Shown piece after piece: positions 43,584 through 52,755 of a stretch of 64,000 nt of DNA. This DNA comes from Longitalea arenae. GTDB taxonomy: Bacteria > Bacteroidota > Bacteroidia > Chitinophagales > Chitinophagaceae. The stretch's first letter is position 1; each line of letters opens with the position of its first letter. The notes beneath the pieces are model-generated. The model did not search any database. It had not been told where the DNA came from and saw only the letters and a list, made by a program, of their open reading frames with translations. The translations under genes were made by a program, and so were the position numbers. The stretch spans positions 62,001 to 126,000 of the forward strand of contig NZ_JAFFJX010000005.1 in NCBI RefSeq assembly GCF_016924755.1, written 5' to 3'.

Positions 43584-46500
43584 TTCAGCGTCGTGGTACT
43601 TTTCCCTGCTTTTCAGAAATGCTTTAAAGTGGGTATTCACCTTAGTGGCGGAGTAGGTTTCGTCCCAGTATAAACCGTTCAAATAAATCGCGGTCTTCAG
43701 GGATGTGCTGCCGGCTGTATAACCACCGGCGATGCCCAGGTAACCAGCCGCTTCGTCATCTTTCAGCACCACCTGGTACAGGTAGAAAGTATAGGGTTTG
43801 CCTTTAAAGCTGGCTGTTCTTTTAGCCAGGAAGCTGATCTTTTTTATCTCATAGTCCTCGGCGGCGAGTGCGTAAATAGCCGATCTGCCGAAAGCCTGCT
43901 GGGTTGCGTATACCGCGGGGAACAAAGCTGTTTTTTTCAGCTCTTTCAGCTCCCTGTAGAATATGGTTCTGGTATTATCATCAGCGGCTAAGGCAAGCAA
44001 AACCTCCGCAGGAACGGTTTGTTTATTCTTTATCAGTTCTATGGCTGCCTGCTTTTTTAAGTCCAGGTCTTTTACAGTTAAATAACTTCTTAAAACAGCG
44101 TTGCCGGCGCTTGTGTTAAAGCTTCCGATCAAAGCCAGCAGGGCTTCGAGTGTATAAGCTTCCACCTTTTCTTTTTTTACGCCCGCCAGTAATTTTTTAG
44201 CCGCATTAATAAAGTCGCTTTGCAGGGATGCCAGCGCTTCCTTTTTTATAAAACCGCTGTCTGCCAGGGTCTGGGTAAGACCAGCTATTTGAGGAGCATG
44301 GGTACTGTCTTTTGCCAGCTGTTGAAGTGTATTGAATATGGAAGCGGTTAATGCCAGGCTGTCTTCCAGTGCGCTCGTAAATTGATATTCAAAGGCGTCT
44401 TTTGGTGCGCCATACTGCTTTATTAAGCTGGCCAGTGTATCGTAGCTGGCCTGGGTAAGCAGGTTAGCCAGGGTAGTGAGTGCCGTATTTCTAAATTTTT
44501 CATTCTCCTGCGAAAGCAATGGATATTTTTCCCTAATGAATGAAATAGTGGAAGCATGGTTCAGTCTGCCCAGCATCATGGCCAGCCGCAAATTCGTATA
44601 CGTAGCTTCATCGTCACTATAAAAGGCAGAATAGCGTTTGAATAAGGCTTCCTGTAAAAGCGGAATATCCTCTTCGTCGAATTCAGTATTGCCAAGGGCT
44701 GCAACCGCTTCCGTTTTAGTGGCTGAATCTTTACTGGCCAGATCATACAGCAACAAGCCCGCTTTGGATCGCGTAATGAAGTCTTTGTTTACCTGCGGGG
44801 TATTAATGCGAAAACTGTTAAAGAAGGTGTCGGCATCGGCATTATATACAAAATTACTATCGCCTACAACGATGAGTGAGATCACTTTATCATCATGCAA
44901 CAGCAGGCGTCCTCTTTTATAGGCGCCGCCCTCGTCTTTGATCAACAGCTCTGCCGCCGGCCGGCCATCATATACAATAGAGGTCTTTTTTATAAGGATA
45001 TCGTTGCTGGTATAGCGCATAACCGTGTTTTCCCAGAAGAGGCTGTCATTTTTAAACCAGGTATATTTCGGCAGGGTCTCGGGTGTTAGAAAGTAAGAGC
45101 TGGCGGTTGTTGTATCGTAAGAATATATAAACCCGTTACTACTTGAATCTTCGTTCCTGAATGCTCCGGGCACACGGGCCGAAAACATTGAATCCCGGGT
45201 TGTATGTATTTCCCAGGTTTTAGCCGGCGCCGGAATGAAGCGCAGGGAATGGAAGATCTTTTGGGTTTCGGGCGTATGCATATTGGCTGAATCGCTGATG
45301 GCCAGCAACACGATGTTCCGGTTGTTCCTGATCAACGATACGGTTTGCATATAAATGCCTTTCTGTTCAATATGTTCACCTTTCAGTACAATTCCCTTGT
45401 AACCCTGCAGCTGAATAGTGTCTACCTGTAAACGGGTGTATTGTGGTTTCATGCTTTCGATCAACCAGTTTTGGACAATGGAATCGCTGCGCAGGAAATG
45501 GCCTGGAAGAATATCTTTCGAAAACAGCATGACATAAGTGCCACCTGAGACATCGGCGCCGGAAAAAGCGCTGATATGCCAGCCGTCGCGGTCGTTGCTG
45601 AGCTTTTTATTGAACGTGAGTTCGGCAGGTGAAATAAAACTAATGCCCATTACCGAATCGACAAATGCAAAAGCGCCGGTTTTGGCCGGTTGTTTTTTGG
45701 TAATGAGGAACGATTTAAAAAAGCGTTCGGCATCTTCAGAGTTGAGCATGTCTTTTTTAACCGCGTTCATAAAGGCAACATACACCAGGTTTTCATGCAC
45801 AAATGCCTGGATCCGCATTTTTTCACCTTTCAGATTATGGATGAATTCCTTGCCTTCAATTCCATTGTTGCTTACATTTTTACCGGCGATCTTTTCTTTG
45901 GTCTGAAACATCCTCTGCGCCAGTTCCTGTAGTGCGCTGTCTTTATTGGTTGGGGTAAACGGTGTAACAAACGACATCGTGCAGTAATTCGACATGGTGA
46001 ATATATCGAACAGGTATTTCATATCGATAAAACCAAACACCTTTACATCGATGACATTACCGGGCATAGATACTTTATAAAAGCCCTGTTTGTCTTCGCT
46101 TTCGCTCCAGGGTAGTTTCACTTCTTTAAATGTGTAATTGGCGGCATCGATCTTTTGGGAAGAGAAGACGGGTTCTACCGTAAAACCCCTTGATTGCAGC
46201 AGGTGTATTACCCCGCTGTCACCTGGTAAATGGGCTGCGCCAACGGCAATGAACATGGTGCGCAGGGTAGTAAGGCTATCGATCCGCCTTGCCATTTTCA
46301 CATTTCGTTTGATCAACAACAGGTCATTTACCCGGGCAGATCCGCCGGCGCCGATGGATTCAATACCTGAAAGGTCCTGGCTGATATACATTTCAACCAT
46401 CCGCTCCATCATGTTGTTGGCGGCTTTTTTCAGGTTCGAAGAATCGCCGGCCAGCAGCATGTCGATATCCGTTTTGTCAACCAGGTCGTCAAGCAGTCCT

Positions 46501-47030
46501 GCCTGATCGGCGATGTCTTCCACGCCGCCCACCCATTTGCCCTGGCGGCGGGCAATATTATACAGGTAGGCATCGAGGAAAGTAGGCATTTCGCCTTTTT
46601 CCAGGTAATCAGACATCCATTTGTTCTTTGCCGCAACAATATCGCCGGTGGTTATTTCAGAAGCCGGTTTTTTAAATTTTTTGGCCAGGGCATTGCTGTA
46701 TTTTTTAAAATCCTTTTCAGACAAAAGCTCCTGCAGTTTGGCGCCTTCCGCTTCATTGATGGCTTTGTTGATATAATAAGCGCCCATTTCATCGGGATTT
46801 ACCTCAATGGCCAGTCCTTCCGTTTTTTCTATGGCGCGGTAAACTGAATCGCCCAGCTTGAATAATCGTTTATCGGTGAGGTGAATGGTGCCGAAGAGGT
46901 AGGAGGGCTGTTTAAGTCCTTTACCGGAGATCCGCCAGAGCAGGCTTTTAGGATAGGGATGCTGTCCGTAGGTACAGGTGGTTACCAGGCATAAAGCCAA
47001 CAGGCAGTATGCGAATCGAATGGGGTACAT
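43581..47030 (-). CDS. TraB/GumN-family protein with long C-terminal extension
   Basis: A 1149-residue exported protein. After a signal peptide (about residues 1-22), the TraB/GumN domain shows SYLFGTIHLTD (GTIH at 47-50), GLAIEVNPDE, and the second histidine motif VGAAHLPGDSGVIHLLQSRGF near residue 265. These are the conserved metal-binding-like residues of the TIKI/TraB metalloprotease-like clan. The remaining ~850 residues are not recognisable in detail. The last 350 are Leu/Ala-rich helical repeats resembling HEAT repeats. It lies 48 bases after the OstA-like gene on the same strand, so may belong to the envelope operon. Activity is untested. Confidence 0.85.
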   Translation of the reverse strand: MYPIRFAYCLLALCLVTTCTYGQHPYPKSLLWRISGKGLKQPSYLFGTIHLTDKRLFKLGDSVYRAIEKTEGLAIEVNPDEMGAYYINKAINEAEGAKLQELLSEKDFKKYSNALAKKFKKPASEITTGDIVAAKNKWMSDYLEKGEMPTFLDAYLYNIARRQGKWVGGVEDIADQAGLLDDLVDKTDIDMLLAGDSSNLKKAANNMMERMVEMYISQDLSGIESIGAGGSARVNDLLLIKRNVKMARRIDSLTTLRTMFIAVGAAHLPGDSGVIHLLQSRGFTVEPVFSSQKIDAANYTFKEVKLPWSESEDKQGFYKVSMPGNVIDVKVFGFIDMKYLFDIFTMSNYCTMSFVTPFTPTNKDSALQELAQRMFQTKEKIAGKNVSNNGIEGKEFIHNLKGEKMRIQAFVHENLVYVAFMNAVKKDMLNSEDAERFFKSFLITKKQPAKTGAFAFVDSVMGISFISPAELTFNKKLSNDRDGWHISAFSGADVSGGTYVMLFSKDILPGHFLRSDSIVQNWLIESMKPQYTRLQVDTIQLQGYKGIVLKGEHIEQKGIYMQTVSLIRNNRNIVLLAISDSANMHTPETQKIFHSLRFIPAPAKTWEIHTTRDSMFSARVPGAFRNEDSSSNGFIYSYDTTTASSYFLTPETLPKYTWFKNDSLFWENTVMRYTSNDILIKKTSIVYDGRPAAELLIKDEGGAYKRGRLLLHDDKVISLIVVGDSNFVYNADADTFFNSFRINTPQVNKDFITRSKAGLLLYDLASKDSATKTEAVAALGNTEFDEEDIPLLQEALFKRYSAFYSDDEATYTNLRLAMMLGRLNHASTISFIREKYPLLSQENEKFRNTALTTLANLLTQASYDTLASLIKQYGAPKDAFEYQFTSALEDSLALTASIFNTLQQLAKDSTHAPQIAGLTQTLADSGFIKKEALASLQSDFINAAKKLLAGVKKEKVEAYTLEALLALIGSFNTSAGNAVLRSYLTVKDLDLKKQAAIELIKNKQTVPAEVLLALAADDNTRTIFYRELKELKKTALFPAVYATQQAFGRSAIYALAAEDYEIKKISFLAKRTASFKGKPYTFYLYQVVLKDDEAAGYLGIAGGYTAGSTSLKTAIYLNGLYWDETYSATKVNTHFKAFLKSREKYHDAE

Positions 47031-47078
47031 AAAGAAGGATTACAAATTTGTTTTGGTTAATTTTTTGATCACCGGTCC

Positions 47079-49148
47079 CTACTGCCTTCCTTTAACGTCC
47101 CGCGGCTGTTGTTTATTTCTGTCTGTTGAAGTATTTCTAAACAGGGGTTTCTCCTTTTGCGGTTCCTTTTTGGGTTCTTGCTGCGATTCACCAGGTACCT
47201 GGCGGGTAGTTGCCCTGGGCGTTACTACAGGAGCTGGCAGCTGCTCATTTTTCAACGTATCTGCGAGCTCCAATGAATCCACCATATCCAGCGAGTCTTT
47301 TATAACCACTGGTTTGATATCTTCATACAATTCAAATTTTGTTTTTGGCCGCCGGTCTTCGAGCCATTTGAAATTGCGGAGTTTTTTGTTCTCTTCGGTT
47401 GCCTGCCTGACCGGGTACATGGTACCGGTCACTTCACTGATGAACACCACCTTGTTCAGTTCTTTATTCTTGAACCGCATATCGATGATGTCGCTGGTGG
47501 CATTGTTGATGCCTACCAGGTAGTTCTTCTCATCTTTTACATAATAAATGCTTTCGCCATTGCCCTGTGCGCGCATATACTCAATTTCCCCGTCCTTGAA
47601 ATAACCGTTCAGGCGGTTGCCCTTGATCTGGTTATACATTTCCTTATCGCTCAGGTTCACGGCAAAGCCGTTCTCGAACACAAATAAGCGGTCGGGTTTC
47701 TTGTTTTTCGTGTACAGGAATATGGTATCACCGGTTATCTGGCTATTGCTGGCCCACATTACCGGATCGCGGAACAATTTGAATATAGAATCCTTGCCTG
47801 AATAAAAGAGACTGTCAGATACCGCCTGCATGGAATCGGAGAAAATACGTACATGATACCATGCCTGGAAGTAGCGGTCGGTACTATCGTTCTTATTCTC
47901 TTTAGCCGGCCTGGCGGGTTTGGCCGGTGTTTTTGCGGCGGCAGCCGGGACTGTTGTTTTAGCCGGCTTTTTCACGACCGGTTTTTGTGCAATAACTGTA
48001 TCGGCCCTGCTTTTAACTACATTACCCGCCAGCGCAGCAGTATCTGTTCGCCGGCTGGCCGAATCTGCAGCCAGGAGTGTGGTATCCCTTACCCTTGTAA
48101 TTGAATCTTTAACCAGGCTGGCTTTAGGTGTAATGCGTCTGGCGGTATCGGTTTGCAGGTTGCTGCTGTCTTTATAACCCGGCAATTTGCTCAGCCGGCC
48201 CGAGTAGAGGGTGTCGGCCGTGATATAGATAGAGTCCTTGTCCTGCTTAATGATCATCAACGGATGCTGTGTGGCACGGAAGGTGCCATCGTCGCGGTTG
48301 GCTTCAATAAAATTGGCCAGCACCGATACGCCCTGGGCAGTATCAACATATACCGCATTACCGCGCAGCAAGCTGAGGCCAAGGCTGTCGTTGCTATCGA
48401 TCGTATTGGCAATAATGGTTACGGCGCCGTCTTTCAGTATGGGCCGTTTGCCGAAAAAAGCCTTCCGGTTGCGGGTATCATAAAATCCATCGCTGGTATT
48501 GATGGTTCGTTTCGAACTGTCGATGATCGTGGTAGGGGCGATAAAAGTGGCTATTTGTGATTCGGTATTGTATAACAAGGAATCGGTCTTCAGGCTGTAT
48601 TGCGGATCTTTGAGGTCTACATTTTTTTTGAAATATACATCCTTCAGCTCCTCGTAATAAATGCCCTCTTTACTGGTCAATACCGATTGTTTATTGATAA
48701 GTTTCCCCCCATTGTGGTATTCGCCGATCTTGGTATTCAGATCGTATTGAAGATCATTGGTGAGCAGGGTGCTTTTGCTGTCAGTTAATGATACGTTGTT
48801 CTTGAGGTAGGCCATTTTTGTGTCAACATAATATTGCAGGTACTGCGATCTGATGTTGACCGTGTCGTTGTCGACGATATGCACATTACCAAACGCTTCC
48901 ACGAAGCGCGTCTTTTTATTTAACACGGCGCTATCGCAGTTGATGAGGGTGTTTTCCTGCCGTAACTGAACATTGCCCGCCAGCATTTGCAGGTCGATCA
49001 ATGAGTCGTGTTTATAGCTGAGCCGGTCGGCGTTTATCAGCGTCACTACTTTCATAGTATCCGCCCCGGGCCGGGTGGTAATTACCTGGGAATGCACTTT
49101 GCCAAAAGATAACAACGCTATCAGCGGCCAAAACACATATCGTATCAT
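47079..49148 (-). CDS. OstA-like (LptA-type) protein
   Basis: A 689-residue exported protein with a signal peptide (ending VHSQ) and repeated beta-jellyroll strands of the OstA/LptA superfamily: LAGNVQLRQENTLINCDSAVLN, VEAFGNVHIVDNDTVNIRSQYLQYY, LTNDLQYDLNTKIGEYHNGGKL. In the Lpt machine such domains carry LPS across the periplasm. A Thr/Asp then Lys/Pro/Ala-rich linker (about residues 345-430, with VVKKPAKTTVPAAAAKTPAK) splits the protein, after which OstA-like strands resume. It lies 17 bases downstream of the MlaD gene and near LptD. A role as the LptA equivalent is likely but inferred. Confidence 0.88.
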   Translation of the reverse strand: MIRYVFWPLIALLSFGKVHSQVITTRPGADTMKVVTLINADRLSYKHDSLIDLQMLAGNVQLRQENTLINCDSAVLNKKTRFVEAFGNVHIVDNDTVNIRSQYLQYYVDTKMAYLKNNVSLTDSKSTLLTNDLQYDLNTKIGEYHNGGKLINKQSVLTSKEGIYYEELKDVYFKKNVDLKDPQYSLKTDSLLYNTESQIATFIAPTTIIDSSKRTINTSDGFYDTRNRKAFFGKRPILKDGAVTIIANTIDSNDSLGLSLLRGNAVYVDTAQGVSVLANFIEANRDDGTFRATQHPLMIIKQDKDSIYITADTLYSGRLSKLPGYKDSSNLQTDTARRITPKASLVKDSITRVRDTTLLAADSASRRTDTAALAGNVVKSRADTVIAQKPVVKKPAKTTVPAAAAKTPAKPARPAKENKNDSTDRYFQAWYHVRIFSDSMQAVSDSLFYSGKDSIFKLFRDPVMWASNSQITGDTIFLYTKNKKPDRLFVFENGFAVNLSDKEMYNQIKGNRLNGYFKDGEIEYMRAQGNGESIYYVKDEKNYLVGINNATSDIIDMRFKNKELNKVVFISEVTGTMYPVRQATEENKKLRNFKWLEDRRPKTKFELYEDIKPVVIKDSLDMVDSLELADTLKNEQLPAPVVTPRATTRQVPGESQQEPKKEPQKEKPLFRNTSTDRNKQQPRDVKGRQ

Positions 49149-49165
49149 TTATAAAGCTTTCCTTG

Positions 49166-50134
49166 TTATTTCAGTGTATCCAGCGGTGCTTTTAATGGCC
49201 CCTTTTTATCTTTTGGTCCGAAAAGGGATATATTAATATATCGTTTGGGATTCATCCGCAGATCGTCGAGCAAGATAGTCAAACTGCGATTGGTGCGCCG
49301 GACCTCCTCATACAATTGGCGATCATTTAACAGCATACCAACCGTGCCTTCCTTACTATCGATCTTGGCGATGCCTGCTTCCAGTCTGGCCATTGTTCTC
49401 TGCATACTTTCAATCGCTTCCGAGATCTTTGCTTTCGACAGTTGACTGGTAGCGGTTTGCAGATTATTGAATGTACTGTCAATTTTCGGACCATTACGCG
49501 CAAAACTGCTGGTGATGGTATTCAGGTTGCCGATCGTTTTGGCCAGCATACCGGATTCTGTATCCAGTAATTGCTGTAATGAATGACTGCTGGATGCCAG
49601 GTTGGCTATAATACCCTGCAGGTTGTTACGGGTATTGGGATCGAGGATGGTATTGAGATTTTGCAATACCAGGTCGAGCGAAGCCAGGGTTTTATTGATA
49701 TTGCTGATAGCCGGATCAAGGGATTTTTGCAATTTATCGGTCAATGCCAGGGAACGCTCGGTGCGTATGGTATCGCCTTCTTTTATAAAGTCGCCGCCAT
49801 TGCCTAAAAAGATATTTACACCGGTGCTTCCCAATAATTCACTGTTCAGGGTAGCAACCGAGTTGCGGGGGATATTTATATCTTTAGTTAAGGTAATGGT
49901 AACCACGATACCACTTAAGTTTTTATCAATTTCCTGCAGGTTGGTGACCTTACCTACCTGCAAACCTTTAATAAAAACGGGGTTGGATACCACCAGCTTC
50001 TCAATATTCGGAAACACAGCATACACTTCTTTGCCACGGGCGCCTTTTCCTTTCAAAAAATTAAAGCCAAGTATAAGCACAGTGATCGCAATTGCGGTTA
50101 GTGCGCCTACTTTAGTTTCATTTGAGATTTTCAT
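49166..50134 (-). CDS. MlaD/MCE-domain lipid-transport protein
   Basis: A 322-residue inner-membrane-anchored protein. It has one N-terminal helix (about residues 11-27), then a single MCE domain (about 36-115) with VFPNIEKLVVSNPVFIKGLQVGKV and NSELLGSTGVNIFLG, followed by a long helical tail that would form a needle or coil. MlaD-type proteins form hexameric rings that shuttle phospholipids between membranes. Partners MlaE and MlaF are not in this window. It is the first gene of an apparent operon with the OstA-like and TraB genes, with a promoter box at 50277-50284. Confidence 0.93.
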   Translation of the reverse strand: MKISNETKVGALTAIAITVLILGFNFLKGKGARGKEVYAVFPNIEKLVVSNPVFIKGLQVGKVTNLQEIDKNLSGIVVTITLTKDINIPRNSVATLNSELLGSTGVNIFLGNGGDFIKEGDTIRTERSLALTDKLQKSLDPAISNINKTLASLDLVLQNLNTILDPNTRNNLQGIIANLASSSHSLQQLLDTESGMLAKTIGNLNTITSSFARNGPKIDSTFNNLQTATSQLSKAKISEAIESMQRTMARLEAGIAKIDSKEGTVGMLLNDRQLYEEVRRTNRSLTILLDDLRMNPKRYINISLFGPKDKKGPLKAPLDTLK

Positions 50135-50276
50135 CTGAATTTGCTATGATGTTTTCAATGGCCAGACAAATCCCTGCCTACAATTGTTCACACCGGGTGA
50201 AAATCTTGTATTGTCCGGGGTTCATCTGAACGGGTTAAGTTTTAAAGGTTGCCCTGTTAAAACGGTCAATTGGTAG

Positions 50277-50284
50277 CAAAAGTA
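50277..50284 (-). promoter_or_regulatory. -7 promoter box for the MlaD gene
   Basis: TACTTTTG on the minus strand matches TAnnTTTG. A TTG lies 15 bases further upstream, slightly closer than usual for the -33 element. The leader would be about 135 bases. Confidence 0.55.
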
Positions 50285-50304
50285 TAAAAAATTGAAATAC
50301 AAGG

Positions 50305-50535
50305 GAGTTGATAAGTTAACTGGTTGAAAAGTTAACAGGTTGCCGGTTGCCGGTTACCGGTCGCCGGTTGCCGGTTACCGGTTACCAGTCGCCGGTTGCC
50401 AGTTGCCGGTTGCCGGTTACCGGTTACCGGTTACGAGTCGCCGGTTGCCAGTTGCCGGTTGCCGGTCTCCAGTCGCCGGTTGCCGCTCAACTGCGAACCA
50501 AGAACTGAGAACTGAGAAATGTGAACTGATAACTG
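50305..50535. repeat. Longest heptamer word-repeat block (GGTTGCC/GGTTACC/GGTCGCC)
   Basis: From about 50336 to 50485 some twenty 7-bp words follow each other, mostly GGTTGCC, GGTTACC and GGTCGCC. The block is preceded by AGTTAAC/GGTTGAA words and followed by GAACTGA/GAACTGT words (50498-50535). Three word types thus abut with the same period. Confidence 0.95.
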
Positions 50536-50536
50536 T

Positions 50537-51499
50537 TTATGATGTCTTAGATGTGCTGCTATTATTGGTAGTCTTTGAAATAGGCTGAGGCGCACTGGTG
50601 CCCTGGTAGCGTTTGACGGCATTTACGATGGCGGCAGCCATATCTTCCTGACCTTTTTTGCTGTTCAGGTAGGCTTCGTCGGCGCTGTGGGTGATATAGC
50701 CGGTCTCTACCAGGATGCTGGGCATGGCCGTCGCCTGTAAAACCCAGATGCCTTTTTCATTGCGTTGTTTCACCCCCCGGTTGAGCCGGCCTTTTTTGGC
50801 CATTTCTTCCTGTACCAGGGTGGCCAGCAAGAGGCTTTTGTTGAAAAAGCGTTTTGTCCATAACAGCGACTTTGCCTTGAACTCAGGATCATTGATATCT
50901 GGAACATATTCCCCATCTTCCACATCTTCTGCCATCCGTTCCCCTACATAATCGCCTTTTATGGTGGAACGGTCGGCCGCCCAGATATATGTTTCGGTGC
51001 CGCGGCTTGGGTTATCGGTGTACCAGGTCTTGTAGTTCTTAACCCGGCGCGTATGTTTAATGCGTTTTTTACCCTTGCGCGTATAGTAAACCTGCGTTTT
51101 ATAACCGAGAAATTTGGTGTGTTTTACCTTGGGCGCGGCATTAGCGTGAATGGAAATGAACAGGTCGCCCTTGTTGCGATTGGCATAATCGGCCCGGGCT
51201 TTTATCTCCGGGTATGTATCACCCATGCGGGTATAATAGATCTTAAGCTCAGGAAATGTTGATTTCAGTTTCGCGCCCAGCTTCAGGGCAATGGCCAGAC
51301 AAACTTTTTTTTCAGTGGAATAATCGCCATGGGCGCCCGGATCGCGGCCTCCATGCCCGGCATCGATGATGATGGTTTTTATGCCCGGCCTTGCGGCAGC
51401 CGGCACGGCGGGGGCTTTGCTGGCAGGGGCTGTGCTATAGGAACACACAACCAGGCAAAGTCCGGTGCCTAACAGGCAATAAAATAATTTTTGCAGCAT
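50537..51499 (-). CDS. N-acetylmuramoyl-L-alanine amidase (Amidase_3), copy 1
   Basis: A 320-residue zinc amidase that removes stem peptides from peptidoglycan. The core motifs are TIIIDAGHGGRDPGA (first metal His), DYSTEKKVCLAIALKL (Glu), FISIHANAAP (second His) and ILVETGYITHSADEAYLNSKKGQ (catalytic Glu region). An insertion of about 80 residues, basic then with GTETYIWAADRS, separates the halves and is shared with copy 2. I start at the ATG at 51499, because a promoter box at 51554-51561 lies within the first codons of the longer frame. The N-terminus is a signal, possibly a lipoprotein one (LVVC). Confidence 0.93.
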   Translation of the reverse strand: MLQKLFYCLLGTGLCLVVCSYSTAPASKAPAVPAAARPGIKTIIIDAGHGGRDPGAHGDYSTEKKVCLAIALKLGAKLKSTFPELKIYYTRMGDTYPEIKARADYANRNKGDLFISIHANAAPKVKHTKFLGYKTQVYYTRKGKKRIKHTRRVKNYKTWYTDNPSRGTETYIWAADRSTIKGDYVGERMAEDVEDGEYVPDINDPEFKAKSLLWTKRFFNKSLLLATLVQEEMAKKGRLNRGVKQRNEKGIWVLQATAMPSILVETGYITHSADEAYLNSKKGQEDMAAAIVNAVKRYQGTSAPQPISKTTNNSSTSKTS

Positions 51500-51553
51500 C
51501 CTTCCGGGATTGGGGATTATAAAAAATTCAAAACGCTTTCCTCCGGTATAACG

Positions 51554-51561
51554 CAAAGATA
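51554..51561 (-). promoter_or_regulatory. -7 promoter box for amidase copy 1
   Basis: TATCTTTG on the minus strand, identical to the miaB and ychF boxes, lies 55 bases before the chosen start. Confidence 0.6.
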
Positions 51562-51650
51562 GTGCTGCTATTGGCTTATCAAATCGTTAATATTCAAAAA
51601 GTACTAAAAACCAATTGAATAATTAGATAATGTGTAAAAAGGCAGGCCGG

Positions 51651-52676
51651 TTAATGAGTACCGGTACTATCGGCCCTGACCGGCTGCACAGGCTCCGGTG
51701 TTGAGTTTACGGAACTTGCCTGTTGCACCGGCGTAATGCCGCCTTCCAGGCTGGCTTTATATCGTTTGATCGCATTCACAATGGCGGTCACAATTTCTTC
51801 CTGTCCCTTTTCGCTGTTGATATATTCTTCTTCTTCTGTTTGGGTAATAAAACCGGTTTCCACCAGGATACTCGGCATGCCGGTAGCCTGCAGCACCCAG
51901 ATCCCTTTTTCATTCCGTTGCTTTACGCCACGACTGACCCTGCCGCCTTTCACAAATTCTTCCTCCACCAGGGTGGCCAGCAGCAGGCTCTTGCCAAAAT
52001 ATTTCTTTTCATAGAGCTGGGCCCGGATCATGGCTTCCGGCGAATTCAGGTCGAGCACATTGGAGCTGTCCTCTACATTTTCACCCGTTTCACCGGTTGA
52101 TTGAATCGCTTCACCTTTATAACCGGTACGATCGGCTGCCCAGATATAGGTCTCGGTGCCGTGCATATTGTTTTTAACCCAATAATTTTCATAGATCGGC
52201 ACCCGCACGGTCTTTTTACGTTTTTTCGACCCTTTGCCCACCCATACAGTGCGGTTTTTATATCCTACTACGCGTTTGGCATACCAGCCACCGGCTCTTG
52301 ATCCGGAAGCATTACAGTGAATGGCAATGAAGAGGTCGCCCTTTGCCTGGTTAGCCAGATCGGCCCGGTACCGCAAAGCGTCATGAATATTGTTCAGCCC
52401 ACCAGGCAGTTCGTCGGTGGTGCGGGTAAAGATAAGTTTGCTTTCGGGCAACTCGGCGGCCAGCGCCTTACCCAGCTTCAGGGAAACGGACAAAGCAACG
52501 GCGGCTTCCGTAGAGAATTGCCCATGCGCGCCGGGGTCGATGCCCCCGTGGCCGGGATCAATGATGATCGTACCAAGTACAGGTTTCTGTTGCGCCCAAA
52601 CGCCGATACCTGTAAAAATGAAAATTCCTGCAATAAAAAAACTTAGAATGCCGCGATATAAATTTTTTTTATTCAT
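51651..52676 (-). CDS. N-acetylmuramoyl-L-alanine amidase (Amidase_3), copy 2
   Basis: A 341-residue tandem paralogue of copy 1, with a signal peptide ending at AQQ (about residue 30). It shares TIIIDPGHGGIDPGAHG, FIAIHCNASG, the GTETYIWAADR insertion, and PSILVETGFITQTEEEEYINSEKGQEEI. The C-terminal tail after about residue 312 is Pro/Val/Ser-rich and different from copy 1. The two genes arose by duplication and point the same way, 151 bases apart. It is divergent from lptD, with which it shares a 79-bp promoter region. Confidence 0.94.
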   Translation of the reverse strand: MNKKNLYRGILSFFIAGIFIFTGIGVWAQQKPVLGTIIIDPGHGGIDPGAHGQFSTEAAVALSVSLKLGKALAAELPESKLIFTRTTDELPGGLNNIHDALRYRADLANQAKGDLFIAIHCNASGSRAGGWYAKRVVGYKNRTVWVGKGSKKRKKTVRVPIYENYWVKNNMHGTETYIWAADRTGYKGEAIQSTGETGENVEDSSNVLDLNSPEAMIRAQLYEKKYFGKSLLLATLVEEEFVKGGRVSRGVKQRNEKGIWVLQATGMPSILVETGFITQTEEEEYINSEKGQEEIVTAIVNAIKRYKASLEGGITPVQQASSVNSTPEPVQPVRADSTGTH

Positions 52677-52734
52677 TTATTGTTCAAGAATTTAGGAGAC
52701 ATTAATCTTCACATATTCTTAATGCATTAATACC

Positions 52735-52742
52735 TATTTTTG
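52735..52742 (+). promoter_or_regulatory. -7 promoter box for the LptD gene
   Basis: TATTTTTG matches TAnnTTTG and lies 13 bases before the LptD ATG, giving a very short leader. Confidence 0.55.
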
Positions 52743-52755
52743 CCACCACCTGCAT

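Larger units (their letters stand above)
50135..50536. other. 402-bp gap upstream of mlaD-like gene
   Basis: It contains the probable promoter at 50277-50284 and then a long word-repeat block to the amidase gene (50305-50535). Nothing else is evident. Confidence 0.65.

Noticed and set aside
50340-50588. 82-codon frame made of PVAGYRLPVAG-type repeats
   Set aside because: It is a translation of the heptamer block itself. A 7-bp period read in triplets gives a 7-residue pattern, with no sign of real coding.
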